64,000 nt of DNA. Origin: JBBPZK01 sp965219175 (GTDB lineage: Bacteria; Actinomycetota; Rubrobacteria; Rubrobacterales; Rubrobacteraceae). Of the stretch, positions 1-9,093 are shown piece by piece; the first letter of the stretch is position 1, and every line of letters begins with the position of its first letter. The DNA lies in NCBI GenBank assembly GCA_965219175.1, contig CBDCNI010000001.1:1302001-1366000 (forward strand), in the 5' to 3' direction. The notes beneath the pieces were generated by a model. That model had not been told where the DNA came from, ran no database searches, and saw nothing but the letters and a program-made list of their open reading frames with translations. Both the position numbers and the translations under genes were made by a program.

Positions 1-962
1 AGATCTGGGACGGCGAAGTTCGGGGTCTCTGGTTTGATCCCCGCTGCGATAGCCATATAACCGAGTAGGGCTATAAAGCCGAGCGCGAGCGAGTAAGCTG
101 AGAGCAAGCTCGCGTTGCGGCGGATGGCGTTTCCCGAACTGGCGCTAAAAACTCCGGTGAGCGCGTGCGGGTAGAGAAAGAGGGCCATCGCCGAGCCGAG
201 GGCCAGAGTTGCGTAAGCGCTGAAACCGGCCGCGCCTTGCGGTATGAGCGCCCCCGGAGGATCGTTCTGGGGAAGAGCCTTCGACGCGGCGTCGAAGATG
301 TTTCCGAAGCCGCCGAGTTGTATCGGGATGTAGATGATGGCAACTATGACCGTCGCGTAGATCAGGAAATCCTTCACCACGGCGATCAAAGCCGGCGCCC
401 GCAACCCGCTCTGGTACGTGTAAACCGCAAGGATTACGAAGGCGATGATGAGCGGTATATCCCTCGCCAGCGCTGAAGCACCGCCGATCCCCATCGCCGC
501 GATAACGGTCTGTATACCCACGAGCTGCAGCGCTATGTAGGGCATCGTCGCCAGTATGCCGGTCAGCGCAATGGCGAGCGCCAACCCGCCGCTGCCGTAG
601 CGTCCACGGGCGAAATCTGCCGGGGTTATATAGTTGTGTTTCTTTGCGACAGCCCACAGGCGGGGGAAGACCAAGAACAAGATAGGGAATACGATAATAG
701 TGTACGGTACGGCGAAGAAGCCGATGGCGCCGGCCCCGAAGACGAGCGCCGGCACCGCGATAAACGTGTAAGCGGTGTAGATGTCGCCGCCGACCAGGAA
801 CCACGTCACCCAGGTCCCGAACTGCCTCCCGCCGAGACCCCATTCGTTCAACATGTCCAGGTCCCCGCTGCGCCAGCGTCCGGCGAGGAAGCCGACCACG
901 GTAACCAACAAGAACAGCGCTACGAAGATGACGAGCGCGGTGATGTCCAAATTATGTGGCAT
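1..962 (-). CDS. Sodium:solute symporter, MctP-like monocarboxylate permease (3' end outside window)
   Basis: This is the first 320 codons of a polytopic membrane transporter that runs off the left edge of the window. Starting at ATG 962 (behind an AGGAGG ribosome site ten bases upstream) it reads as a series of hydrophobic helices with the SSS-family N-terminal pattern: a first helix, a GRQFGTW segment, GGDIYTAYTF, and later IPIQLGGFGNIFDAA. This is typical of MctP/YhjB-like carboxylate symporters, which import pyruvate, lactate or short acids with sodium or protons. A DUF3311 small membrane protein lies directly upstream, the usual partner of this subfamily. The family call is secure; the substrate is inferred. 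Confidence 0.85.
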   Translation of the reverse strand, partial: MPHNLDITALVIFVALFLLVTVVGFLAGRWRSGDLDMLNEWGLGGRQFGTWVTWFLVGGDIYTAYTFIAVPALVFGAGAIGFFAVPYTIIVFPILFLVFPRLWAVAKKHNYITPADFARGRYGSGGLALAIALTGILATMPYIALQLVGIQTVIAAMGIGGASALARDIPLIIAFVILAVYTYQSGLRAPALIAVVKDFLIYATVIVAIIYIPIQLGGFGNIFDAASKALPQNDPPGALIPQGAAGFSAYATLALGSAMALFLYPHALTGVFSASSGNAIRRNASLLSAYSLALGFIALLGYMAIAAGIKPETPNFAVPD

Positions 963-974
963 GAGACCGCCCTC

Positions 975-1187
975 CTAGCGCGTCGCGCGGAATACGATTG
1001 TCGTCAGCGCCGCCGTTATAAAGAGCCACGCAAGCTGATACCAGTAGAAAAACGGTACCCCGATCAGGCGCGGCTCCTCGAACGCGTAGAGCGGCGGATA
1101 CAACAGCCCCAGGAACGGTAAGAGCAACAACAGGTACCACCAACTCCAGATACGCCTCTCACCGCCGTTAGATGGACGATTCTCCAC
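975..1187 (-). CDS. DUF3311-type small membrane protein
   Basis: A 70-residue protein with two hydrophobic segments (about residues 15-35 and 45-65) separated by a short polar loop. It starts at GTG 1187 behind a GGGGG-containing ribosome site and ends 12 bases before the symporter start, so the two are co-transcribed. DUF3311 proteins are usually found next to SSS-family symporters and probably assist them, but a molecular role is not established. Confidence 0.75.
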   Translation of the reverse strand: MENRPSNGGERRIWSWWYLLLLLPFLGLLYPPLYAFEEPRLIGVPFFYWYQLAWLFITAALTTIVFRATR

Positions 1188-1341
1188 GGTATCCCCCTTT
1201 TCCCATAGACACGACCACGCATGCCTACGAGTTCATATTCCACCCTTACCGCAGGGCATACTAGACCTGTCCCTATACGGATGTCAAATGACGCGCTGAC
1301 GTGCGGTTACTCCGGGGGAAGTTGGGATTGTCGGCCTCGCT
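1188..1341. other. Intergenic region upstream of the symporter pair
   Basis: About 150 bases with no convincing reading frame. It presumably carries the leftward promoter for the DUF3311/symporter operon. I see no hairpin or operator strong enough to name. Its right boundary is the decayed fbiC-end copy. Confidence 0.4.
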
Positions 1342-1404
1342 TCAGCCCGTCGAGTAAGCTTGCTTCAGGGGTCCTTAGGACATATTGCGGCGGTGGGAGA
1401 AACG
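1342..1404 (-). repeat. Decayed direct copy of the 3' end of fbiC
   Basis: These 63 bases align without gaps to 2131-2193, the last 21 codons of fbiC including the stop, with 44 identities. The first 15 bases are identical and a second block (ttgcggcgg) is exact. In the corresponding frame the copy has an internal TAA but still ends in the same AYSTG-stop. Most differences are G or C in fbiC and A or T in the copy, as expected of unconstrained sequence in a GC-rich genome. The toxin-antitoxin pair at 1419-2083 lies between the two copies. Confidence 0.8.
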
Positions 1405-1418
1405 TACCATCTTTCGGG

Positions 1419-1865
1419 TCATGTCTTGCTCAATTCGTCCAGCACCAGGACTCGCATGCCGGTTGGCGAGGGCAGGCGGAAATCATTGGTCACGAAGAAA
1501 GCGCACCCCTCGCTCGCTGCCGTAGAGAGTTGAACGGCGTCCGGGGTACGAAGTCCATGGACGGCCCTCAACCTGGCTGCTTCCACGGCTATCTCCTGAG
1601 ACAGCGGCTTGGTTTCAAGGCCTCCGGAGTTCAGTAAGATATTCTGGTACTTTCGGGCCAGGATTGCGTTGTTTCGACGTAGCGGATGGACCAGCACTTC
1701 TATCAAAGTGACCATCGAAGTTACTGCCCGAAATTCACCTCTATCCAAAGCCTCGAAGAACGGACGTATGGTTTCGAGGGAGGATGGATTCTCCTCGATG
1801 AAATAGATGAGGGGAGCAGTATCGAGTCCTACGCTTCTGTTTCGTAGAGCTTCTATCCACTCCAA
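1419..1865 (-). CDS. PIN-domain toxin, VapC-like
   Basis: A 148-residue protein with the acidic residues of a PIN nuclease: Asp15 in LDTAPLIYF, Glu56 in LIEVLVHP, Asp109 in RTPDAVQLS and Asp128 in VTNDF. VapC-type toxins use these to hold Mg2+ and cleave RNA, often tRNA or rRNA. It overlaps the 3' end of the small upstream gene by 13 bases, the usual antitoxin-toxin arrangement. Its stop is only 14 bases from the decayed fbiC-end copy. The toxin class is well supported; its RNA target is unknown. Confidence 0.8.
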   Translation of the reverse strand: MEWIEALRNRSVGLDTAPLIYFIEENPSSLETIRPFFEALDRGEFRAVTSMVTLIEVLVHPLRRNNAILARKYQNILLNSGGLETKPLSQEIAVEAARLRAVHGLRTPDAVQLSTAASEGCAFFVTNDFRLPSPTGMRVLVLDELSKT

Positions 1866-2083
1866 GAACTGCGCTCTCGATCCACGTATTCTTGGGCCTC
1901 GACGTCTTGCCAGACTTCCTTGCCGAGACCCTGCAATTCTAGAACACTGCGTTTCTCGTTGGCGGCAATGTTGCCGCGGATCATTGCGGTTAGTTCTTCG
2001 AGCAAACGTAGTTGCTCTACGGCATCGAGTCGCTGTGCTTCTTTTACCAGCTTCTTATAAGTTGAGCTTGATGATGGGCGCAT
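1853..2083 (-). CDS. Antitoxin-like partner of the PIN toxin
   Basis: A 76-residue charged, largely helical protein starting at ATG 2083 and overlapping the PIN toxin start by 13 bases. No AbrB, RHH or Phd signature is obvious. The assignment rests on size, charge, position directly upstream of the toxin and the overlap. The C-terminal part (VWQDVEAQEYVDRER) resembles the toxin-binding tails of other VapB-like proteins. A palindrome just upstream (2097-2112) is a plausible autoregulatory operator. Confidence 0.65.
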   Translation of the reverse strand: MRPSSSSTYKKLVKEAQRLDAVEQLRLLEELTAMIRGNIAANEKRSVLELQGLGKEVWQDVEAQEYVDRERSSWSG

Positions 2084-2096
2084 CCTGGAGACCTTT

Positions 2097-2142
2097 CACA
2101 TCCGTCGATGTGTAGTCTAACCGGAGATCATCAGCCCGTCGA
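2097..2142 (-). promoter_or_regulatory. Promoter and palindromic operator of the PIN toxin-antitoxin pair
   Basis: On the minus strand a -10 hexamer TAGACT (2114-2119) lies 17 bases downstream of TCGACG (2137-2142), a fair -35. The inverted repeat CACATC-CGTC-GATGTG (2097-2112) sits at the expected start of transcription, 14 bases upstream of the antitoxin ATG. The -35 lies inside the fbiC coding end, within the 15 bases that are perfectly conserved in the decayed copy. Function is inferred from position. Confidence 0.5.
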
Positions 2143-4518
2143 GTAGGCCCGCTCCGGATTGCCGTAGAGCGTGTTGCGGCGGCGGGGGGTGCGGCCGCTC
2201 TCCCGGATCATGGCTTCAAGCTCTTCGGGCAACATCTCCTGACCGTGGCTGGCTCCCGCCGCTCGCGAGATGCTCTCGTTCATCAGCGTGCCGCCGAGGT
2301 CGTTGCACCCGGCTTCGAGGCACGCTTTCGAGCCTTCGACGCCCATCTTGACCCAACTGACCTGTACGTTGTCTATGTAGCCGTGCAGGGCTATGCGCCC
2401 GACGGCGTGCATCTTGACGGCTTCGGCGAAGGTCGGTCCCCGGCGCGAGCGTCCTTGCAGGTAGAGCGGGGTCGCCATGTGGACGAACGGCAGCGGGATG
2501 AACTCTGTGAAGCCTCCAGTCTCGGCCTGGAGGTCGCGCAGGACCAGCAGGTGGCGCGCCCAGTTTATCGGGCCGTCGACGTGTCCGAACATGATCGTGG
2601 TGGTAGAGCGTAGACCTATGGCGTGCGCCGCCCGCATTACCTCCGACCACTGGGCTGTGTTGACCTTGTCTGGGCAGATGATCGCCCGGATCTCATCATC
2701 CAGCACTTCGGCCGCCGTCCCCGGCAACGTCGCGAGCCCGGCCTCCTTCAACTCCACCAAAAACTCCTCGATAGAGACGCCGAGTGTCTGGGCGCCCTGC
2801 CACACCTCAAGCGGCGTGAAGGCGTGGACGTGCATCTCCGGCACCTCCTCCTTGACGGCCCGCAGGTAGTCGATGTAGTTCTGGCCGGTAAACTTGCCGT
2901 GAATGCCCCCGACCATGCACACCTCGGTGGCTCCTTTCTCCCACGCCTCCCTGGCGCGTCTCGCGACCTCCGCCGTGTCGAGCAGGTACGGGTCTCCGCG
3001 CAGGTTCAGGGACTTGGGACCCTTGGAGAACGCGCAGAACTTGCACCGGAAGTAGCAGAGGTTCGTATAATTGATGTTCCGGTTGACGACGTAGGTGACC
3101 TCGTCGCCGTTGACCTCGCGCCGCAACTCGTCGGCCACCCGGCACAACTCTTGTAGCTCCGTGCCGCGGGCCGTGAAGAGCTGTGAGATCTCCTCTTCGC
3201 CCAAATCCCGCTCGCCCGCCCCGGCCAACGCCCGCGAGAACTCCGGACGCAGCTTCGACGGCCGGTAACCCAGCACCTCCGCCAGCGCCCTCTCCGGCAC
3301 TTCCTCCGATGTGCCGGGCGCCCAGTCTTCGGCCCTGGCGAAACCTTCTGAGTCCATGGCGGACCAAACGCGGGAGCGGAGCCCCTCATCCACCCACCGC
3401 TCCGCTTCGAGCGCGTAGGAAGGATGGAGCGCGAGCCGTTCGAGTAGCAGGTATCCTTCGGCCTCCGTCGCCTTCTCTAGCTCTTCGAGGTGCGGCCAGG
3501 GACGTTCGGGGTTTACGTGATCCGGGGTGACCGGCGAGACGCCGCCCCAGTCGTTTATACCGGCCTCAATGTACTTCGCGTACGACGGTCTCCCGTTCGA
3601 CCCGCCGCTCCCGGCCGGTCCCGCGAGGTTCGGCGGCGCCTGGACCGTCATCTGCGGCGGCAGGAGGAGACGGGCGAGCGCGATGGTGGCGAGCATCTCC
3701 CTCTCGTCGGGTTCCGGCGCATCCTCCATCCTCGTCCCCGGTTTCGCCCGGAAGTTCTGGACGATGCACTCCTGGATGTGGCCGTGTTGTTCGTTGACGT
3801 CGCGGATGGCTAGTAGGGTGTCCGCGCGTTCTTCAATGGTCTCCCCAAGCCCGATCAGGACGCCCGTCGTGAACGGAACCGAGTGCTCCCCGGCCGCCTT
3901 TAGCATCCCGAGCCGCCGCGCCGGCACTTTGTCCGGCGAAGCCCAGTGGGCCATGTCTTTTCCGAGCAGCCGTTCGGAGACCTGCTCCAGCATGATCCCC
4001 TGCGACACGGACACCTCTCGCAGCGCCGCGACTTCCGCCTCCGAAAGAACGCCGGGGTTCGCATGCGGCAACAACCCCGTCTCATCCAGCACGAGCTTGC
4101 AACAATGGATGAGGTACTCGACCGTAGTCTCGAACCCCATCTCCCGAAGCTCTCGTCGCGCCTCCGGGTAGCGCTTCTCCGGTTTGTCCCCGAGTGTGAA
4201 GAGTGCTTCTTTGCAGCCCGCCGCCGCACCAGCACGCGCGACCTCAAGCACCTCTTCGGGCGTCAGGTACGCGCGTTCACCGGGGCGCGGGGGATGGGCG
4301 AAGGTGCAGTAGCCGCAGTTGTCCCGGCACAGCTTCGTGAGCGGGATAAAGACCTTGCGCGAGTACGTGACGCGCGGGCCGAAAGCGCGGTCCCGAATCT
4401 CCGCCGCCGCCAACATCGCCGGGTCCGGGTCGGCGTACGCCATCCGAGCCAGTTCGTAGACTTCATCTACCTCTAACCGTCCGGCGACGGCTCCCTCTAT
4501 AAGCTCTTCGTAAGACAT
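2131..4518 (-). CDS. fbiC: FbiC, fused 7,8-didemethyl-8-hydroxy-5-deazariboflavin (FO) synthase
   Basis: A two-domain radical SAM enzyme that makes FO, the deazaflavin core of coenzyme F420, from tyrosine and the flavin precursor 5-amino-6-ribitylaminouracil. The N-terminal CofG half carries CRDNCGYC (Cys64, 68, 71) and the C-terminal CofH half carries CYFRCKFC from about residue 488; these bind two [4Fe-4S] clusters. I chose ATG 4518 (795 aa) because AAGGAG precedes it by seven bases; the frame is open further upstream to 4605, but that extension is not family-like. The fused form is typical of actinobacteria; most archaea use two proteins. The last 63 bases are duplicated in decayed form at 1342-1404. 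Confidence 0.95.
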   Translation of the reverse strand: MSYEELIEGAVAGRLEVDEVYELARMAYADPDPAMLAAAEIRDRAFGPRVTYSRKVFIPLTKLCRDNCGYCTFAHPPRPGERAYLTPEEVLEVARAGAAAGCKEALFTLGDKPEKRYPEARRELREMGFETTVEYLIHCCKLVLDETGLLPHANPGVLSEAEVAALREVSVSQGIMLEQVSERLLGKDMAHWASPDKVPARRLGMLKAAGEHSVPFTTGVLIGLGETIEERADTLLAIRDVNEQHGHIQECIVQNFRAKPGTRMEDAPEPDEREMLATIALARLLLPPQMTVQAPPNLAGPAGSGGSNGRPSYAKYIEAGINDWGGVSPVTPDHVNPERPWPHLEELEKATEAEGYLLLERLALHPSYALEAERWVDEGLRSRVWSAMDSEGFARAEDWAPGTSEEVPERALAEVLGYRPSKLRPEFSRALAGAGERDLGEEEISQLFTARGTELQELCRVADELRREVNGDEVTYVVNRNINYTNLCYFRCKFCAFSKGPKSLNLRGDPYLLDTAEVARRAREAWEKGATEVCMVGGIHGKFTGQNYIDYLRAVKEEVPEMHVHAFTPLEVWQGAQTLGVSIEEFLVELKEAGLATLPGTAAEVLDDEIRAIICPDKVNTAQWSEVMRAAHAIGLRSTTTIMFGHVDGPINWARHLLVLRDLQAETGGFTEFIPLPFVHMATPLYLQGRSRRGPTFAEAVKMHAVGRIALHGYIDNVQVSWVKMGVEGSKACLEAGCNDLGGTLMNESISRAAGASHGQEMLPEELEAMIRESGRTPRRRNTLYGNPERAYSTG

Positions 4519-4667
4519 TCGGCTCCTTGGATCCTCGGTCCAGAACACGCTGATACTACACCCTGACAGTAGTTCTCTCATCCGACTGCCAACATACCCG
4601 ACCAACTTTATCGGATATAAGCTAGAATATTCCTTTGTGTGACTGAAAACTTCGAGAGGAGATATTA
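4519..4667. promoter_or_regulatory. Divergent promoter region between fbiC and the rhodanese gene
   Basis: A 149-base region that must drive both genes. On the plus strand a TAGAAT -10 hexamer lies at 4623-4628, about 40 bases upstream of the rhodanese start. A matching -35 is not clear. No palindrome stands out. Confidence 0.4.
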
Positions 4668-5534
<867 letters not shown>

Positions 5535-5547
5535 GCGGTCCAGCACC

Positions 5548-5961
5548 TTGGATCGCAAACAGCAGCTAGCGTTGCTCGTGGAGCACTACAACAATCCTCT
5601 GTACAAGGAGGCCATGCAGGACGCCGACGTGGTGATGCCCGGCGGCAGCCCCGAGTGTGGCGGGTCCGTGGTGATCTACCTGAGAGGCGAGGGAGACGGA
5701 GAGCTAGAAGCCGTCTCCTTTACCGGACAGGGCGACACTATCAGCATGGCGGCGACAAGCCTCCTCATGGAGATCGTCCACGGTGAGGATCTGACGATGG
5801 ACGAGGTCCTCGCCCTGGACTACGACGCCTTCGTGGACCGCGTGGGCCGCGACGTGGTCGGTAGCCGGACGCGCAACGCCACCCTGGGCCTCAGCACCCT
5901 CAAGTCGGCAGTCCGAAAGTACCAAAAAGACCGCCGCCTCTCGCGGGCCAACGCCGGATAG
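5548..5961 (+). CDS. NifU/SufU-like Fe-S scaffold family protein with two of three ligand cysteines replaced
   Basis: A 137-residue protein of the NifU N-terminal fold, starting at TTG 5548 just after the rhodanese stop; the frame is open further upstream, inside the rhodanese gene. The first cluster ligand is present (Cys37 in PECGGS). The second usual site (GxGCxIS) reads GQGDTIS and the third reads RTRNATL, so both cysteines are replaced by Asp and Asn. It may have a carrier or transferase role rather than cluster assembly. Linkage to the rhodanese suggests sulfur trafficking. Family membership is fairly sure; function is open. Confidence 0.75.
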   Translation: MDRKQQLALLVEHYNNPLYKEAMQDADVVMPGGSPECGGSVVIYLRGEGDGELEAVSFTGQGDTISMAATSLLMEIVHGEDLTMDEVLALDYDAFVDRVGRDVVGSRTRNATLGLSTLKSAVRKYQKDRRLSRANAG

Positions 5962-6001
5962 AAGGCTAGAGCCGGTCCAAGCCGGTCAACCGCTGTTCGG
6001 C

Positions 6002-6007
6002 TAGACT
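6002..6007 (+). promoter_or_regulatory. -10 hexamer of argH, probably a leaderless transcript
   Basis: TAGACT ends seven bases before the argH ATG, and no Shine-Dalgarno sequence is present. Transcription would begin at or next to the start codon. A good -35 is not visible. Confidence 0.45.
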
Positions 6008-6014
6008 GCGAGCC

Positions 6015-7406
6015 ATGAGCGAAAGCGAAAAGAGCCCTCTCTGGGGCGGCAGGTTCGGCGCGTCTCCGGCAGGATCTTTCGAACGCCTGAACGCCTCCAT
6101 CCCGTTCGACATCAGGCTGGCTCCTTACGACATTCTGGGTTCGCTGGCGCACGCCCGGATGCTCGGTCGTCAGGAGATAATCTCGGAGGAAGAATCCTCC
6201 GAGTTGGTGCGCGGTCTCGAAGTGGTACTCGCGGAGGTCGAGGCGGGGGAGTTCTCGTGGTCTCTCGCCGATGAGGATGTACACACGGCGGTCGAGCGTC
6301 AGTTGCGGGAGTTGGTCGGGGATGTGGCGCTCAAGTTGCACACGGGACGGAGCCGCAACGACCAGGTGGCGCTCGACCTGCGCCTCTTCGTCCGGGACGC
6401 GGCCGGTAGAATAAGAGAAGGTCTGCTCGCCGCGATGAGCGCTTTCGTCGAAGTCGCGGAAGCGAACCGGGAGCTCATATTGCCAGGATACACCCACCTC
6501 CAACGCGCCCAGCCAATCCTGCTCTCTCACCACCTGCTCGCCCATCACGAGGCGTTGAAGCGGGATCTGTGCCGGTTCGAGGCGGCGCAAGAAGCGGCGA
6601 GTGTCTCCCCGCTCGGGGCGGCGGCTCTCGGCGGGACGCCTCATCCGATAGATCCGGCGAGCGTGGCTTCGGAGCTCGGGATGGAGCTGTTCGCCAACTC
6701 GCTAGACGTGGTCTCCGACCGGGACTTCGCCCTGGACCTGCTCTACGCCTGCGCCGTGCTCGGGGTCCACCTCTCTCGGCTCGGGGAGGAGTGGGTCTTG
6801 TGGACCAGTCAGGAGTTTGGTTTCGCAACCCTCGACGATTCGTATTCATCTGGTTCCTCGATCATGCCCCAGAAAAAGAATCCCGACGCTTACGAGCTGA
6901 TGCGGGGCAAGTCGGGACGCCTGATCGGGGACCTGAACGCCCTTCTCATCATCGTCAAAGGCCTACCGCTCGGCTACTCTAAAGACCTCCAGGAAGACAA
7001 AGAACCGCTCTTTGACGCGGTAGACGCCGTCTTAGCGATGCTCGTGGTGCTCCCGGAGATGCTCCGAACCGCCAGCTTTCACGGAGAGAAGATGAGGGAA
7101 GCAGCCGGCGGTTTCGCGCTCGCGACCGAGTTGGCCGACTTCCTGGCGGCGCGAGGCGTGCCCTTCAGAGAGGCGCACCAGGCCGTCGGACAACTGGTGC
7201 GGCGGTGCGAGGAGCTTGGGGTCTCGCTTGAGAACGTCCCGCGAGAAGAGCTTGCGTCCGCCCACTCCGACCTGGAGCACCTGCCGGAAGGTTTGCTCAC
7301 GGCGGAAGGCAGCGTGTCGAACAAGAAGTCTTCCGGATCTACGTCACCGGGTTCCGTGGAAGCCCAACTCCGCCACGCACGGGAGTTCCTGGACGGGGCT
7401 TCGTAA
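6015..7406 (+). CDS. argH: Argininosuccinate lyase
   Basis: This 463-residue enzyme performs the last step of arginine synthesis, splitting argininosuccinate into arginine and fumarate. It belongs to the fumarase/aspartase superfamily; the signature GSSIMPQKKNPD is present at about residue 282, with the N-terminal LWGGRF, TGRSRNDQ and TSVxR-region equivalents in order. The length is normal. No other arginine gene is in the window, so it is detached from its pathway here. It converges on the serine protease gene. Confidence 0.96.
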   Translation: MSESEKSPLWGGRFGASPAGSFERLNASIPFDIRLAPYDILGSLAHARMLGRQEIISEEESSELVRGLEVVLAEVEAGEFSWSLADEDVHTAVERQLRELVGDVALKLHTGRSRNDQVALDLRLFVRDAAGRIREGLLAAMSAFVEVAEANRELILPGYTHLQRAQPILLSHHLLAHHEALKRDLCRFEAAQEAASVSPLGAAALGGTPHPIDPASVASELGMELFANSLDVVSDRDFALDLLYACAVLGVHLSRLGEEWVLWTSQEFGFATLDDSYSSGSSIMPQKKNPDAYELMRGKSGRLIGDLNALLIIVKGLPLGYSKDLQEDKEPLFDAVDAVLAMLVVLPEMLRTASFHGEKMREAAGGFALATELADFLAARGVPFREAHQAVGQLVRRCEELGVSLENVPREELASAHSDLEHLPEGLLTAEGSVSNKKSSGSTSPGSVEAQLRHAREFLDGAS

Positions 7407-7426
7407 GGCTCCGCCCGGCGCGACTG

Positions 7427-8314
7427 CTACTTGCGGGCCGCGGCCACTATAAAGCTCCTGACGCCCGCCGCGTTGATCTCCGTGTACACGCCTGGGTAAC
7501 CGGAGGCGCCGCATCCGGCGCCGAAGCTGGTCAGTCCGATCTGGGTGTACCTGCCGGATACGGGCGCGAACAACGGCCCGCCGCTGTCACCCTGACAGGT
7601 ATCTTTGCCAGTACGTCCCGCCGCGACCATTAGCTTCGGGAAAAAGTCCGTCCCGTATGCACGCCTCCCGGCGCGGTCGGAGTCTACGGGCAGCCGCGCT
7701 TCGCGCATCCGGTTCGGATAATTCGTTCCGTTGTTCCCGCCCGGCGGCTGCTGAATAGTGTTGCCCCATCCGGCCACGAATGCCGGGCGTCCGGGGGTCT
7801 CAAGGAAGTTCTGTCGGGCTGTGGCGAGCCTGACCGGCGCGACCCCAACGACCGGACGTCGCAGCTTTAGGACGGCGGAGTCGTAGGTGGAATTGGCGCG
7901 TCCGTTGTACCTGGGGTTCACGAAGATCCCGGCTACCCTGCGTACCTGTCCCTGGGAACTGTTCAGCACCGTTCGTCCGACCGTGACGCTCAACGGCCGG
8001 GACGACGTTCCGGCCACGCAGTGCGCGGCGGTCAGGACGCTGTTACGGTCGATCAGGCTGCCGCCGCAGAATTGCTGCTGTCGTGGAGTCGAGCCGTAAT
8101 TCCTGTTCAGTAGCGCCACCACGAACTGGTACTTGCCGTTTGGAACCGGTGTTCCACCGATAACCTCGGGTTGGACCGTGTCCCCGCTACCGGCATCGGA
8201 TGCCGACGCGGAGATAGCCGCTCCTGAGCCTGCTCCGAGCGCGACGACCAGCGCCGCCGTCAGGAACAGGAACCTCCTGCGCGCCTTCTCAAGGTAGTTT
8301 TGACCCTTGTCCAC
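7427..8314 (-). CDS. Secreted trypsin-like serine protease (S1 family)
   Basis: A 295-residue exported protease. The N-terminus has basic residues and a hydrophobic stretch (about 15-38) forming a signal sequence. The mature part begins near VIGGTPVPNG, the usual activation motif. The catalytic triad is His98 (TAAHC), Asp145 (YDSAVLKL) and Ser244 (CQGDSGGPL). Cysteines flank the active sites as in chymotrypsin-fold enzymes. It stands alone between convergent argH and a small membrane protein gene; substrate unknown. Confidence 0.92.
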   Translation of the reverse strand: MDKGQNYLEKARRRFLFLTAALVVALGAGSGAAISASASDAGSGDTVQPEVIGGTPVPNGKYQFVVALLNRNYGSTPRQQQFCGGSLIDRNSVLTAAHCVAGTSSRPLSVTVGRTVLNSSQGQVRRVAGIFVNPRYNGRANSTYDSAVLKLRRPVVGVAPVRLATARQNFLETPGRPAFVAGWGNTIQQPPGGNNGTNYPNRMREARLPVDSDRAGRRAYGTDFFPKLMVAAGRTGKDTCQGDSGGPLFAPVSGRYTQIGLTSFGAGCGASGYPGVYTEINAAGVRSFIVAAARK

Positions 8315-8432
8315 TTTGACGATACCTCCCCGCTCCGATGCTCAACCAACGCCGTAAAGCAGCTTAACCGCCTGGAGGAGAAATTACATCCCTGAAAGGT
8401 GTCTTATTCCGGGGTTTGTGATCGGTTCCGGA

Positions 8433-8837
8433 CTAGCTTCTGTCACCGATCATCTTTTTTATGCCACCTTCCACGCGCTTTAATCTAGCCTGGTAGAGTT
8501 CCTCGCGGGTGGCTTCCATCATGGCGTGTACCTGCTCGATGTAGCCTTCGGTGAGAGCGTGGTTCGGGTTTACGCTCGGGAAGCGGCGGATCTCCCGTAC
8601 AAGCTCCTGCTCGTAAACTTCGAGTTCCTGGAGCCGTGCCTCTAGCAAGTCTATGCGGCGTTTGGGGGAGGATGAGGTCCGTGCGCATCGTTCCTTGAAT
8701 TCCAACATTAGAACGTCGGTATCCTTGTTGGTCAGCAAAGACGCCGCCCCAAAAACCGCCAGCGCGGAGAGGGCTGCGATCGCCGGGCTAAATAGAACGA
8801 ACAGCAGAATTACTACTATAAGCTCCACGCCGCTCAC
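8433..8837 (-). CDS. Membrane-anchored coiled-coil protein of unknown function
   Basis: A 134-residue protein with one long hydrophobic N-terminal segment (about residues 5-35) followed by a charged helical region rich in Glu, Arg and Leu that should form a coiled coil (about 58-130). It resembles phage-shock or septum-type membrane coiled coils in outline only. I do not recognise the family. The 118 bases between it and the protease gene hold no feature I can name. Confidence 0.6.
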   Translation of the reverse strand: MSGVELIVVILLFVLFSPAIAALSALAVFGAASLLTNKDTDVLMLEFKERCARTSSSPKRRIDLLEARLQELEVYEQELVREIRRFPSVNPNHALTEGYIEQVHAMMEATREELYQARLKRVEGGIKKMIGDRS

Positions 8838-9093
8838 GTACGGACTATCTTTAAGGGACCATCAGCGCTGAAGAGCCGCAGGTCATCTTCGAGACTTCCC
8901 CTGGAACCACTGCGTTCCCCGCCACGTTGTTCTGCCCTCGCTCCCAACGGCTGTACCTTTCCCTTAGCAGGCCGTGTGTGTAGTATATCGCCCATCGCGC
9001 GGGTAAAGAAACGCCGCTGGGGCGAACGCAAACGCGAGGGTGCCCGGTGGGAGGCCCGCGAGAACAGGCGCTTTCGACATACGGAGGAGTGGC
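8838..9093. other. Intergenic region before the metallophosphoesterase pair
   Basis: A 256-base divergent region without a credible gene. It ends in a good ribosome site (GGAGGAG) for the first metallophosphoesterase. Promoters for both flanking genes are expected here but none matches a consensus well. Confidence 0.4.

Noticed and set aside
145..843. Long open frame on the minus strand inside the symporter
   Set aside because: It is in another frame of the same strand as the transporter, is rich in Arg and His and shows no motif; it is a shadow of high-GC coding DNA.
1221..1637. Plus-strand frame across the fbiC-end copy and the PIN toxin
   Set aside because: It is antisense to a well-supported toxin gene and has no recognisable motif.
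2807..3367. Minus-strand frame inside fbiC
   Set aside because: Composition-driven shadow frame; the true frame contains two radical SAM motifs.
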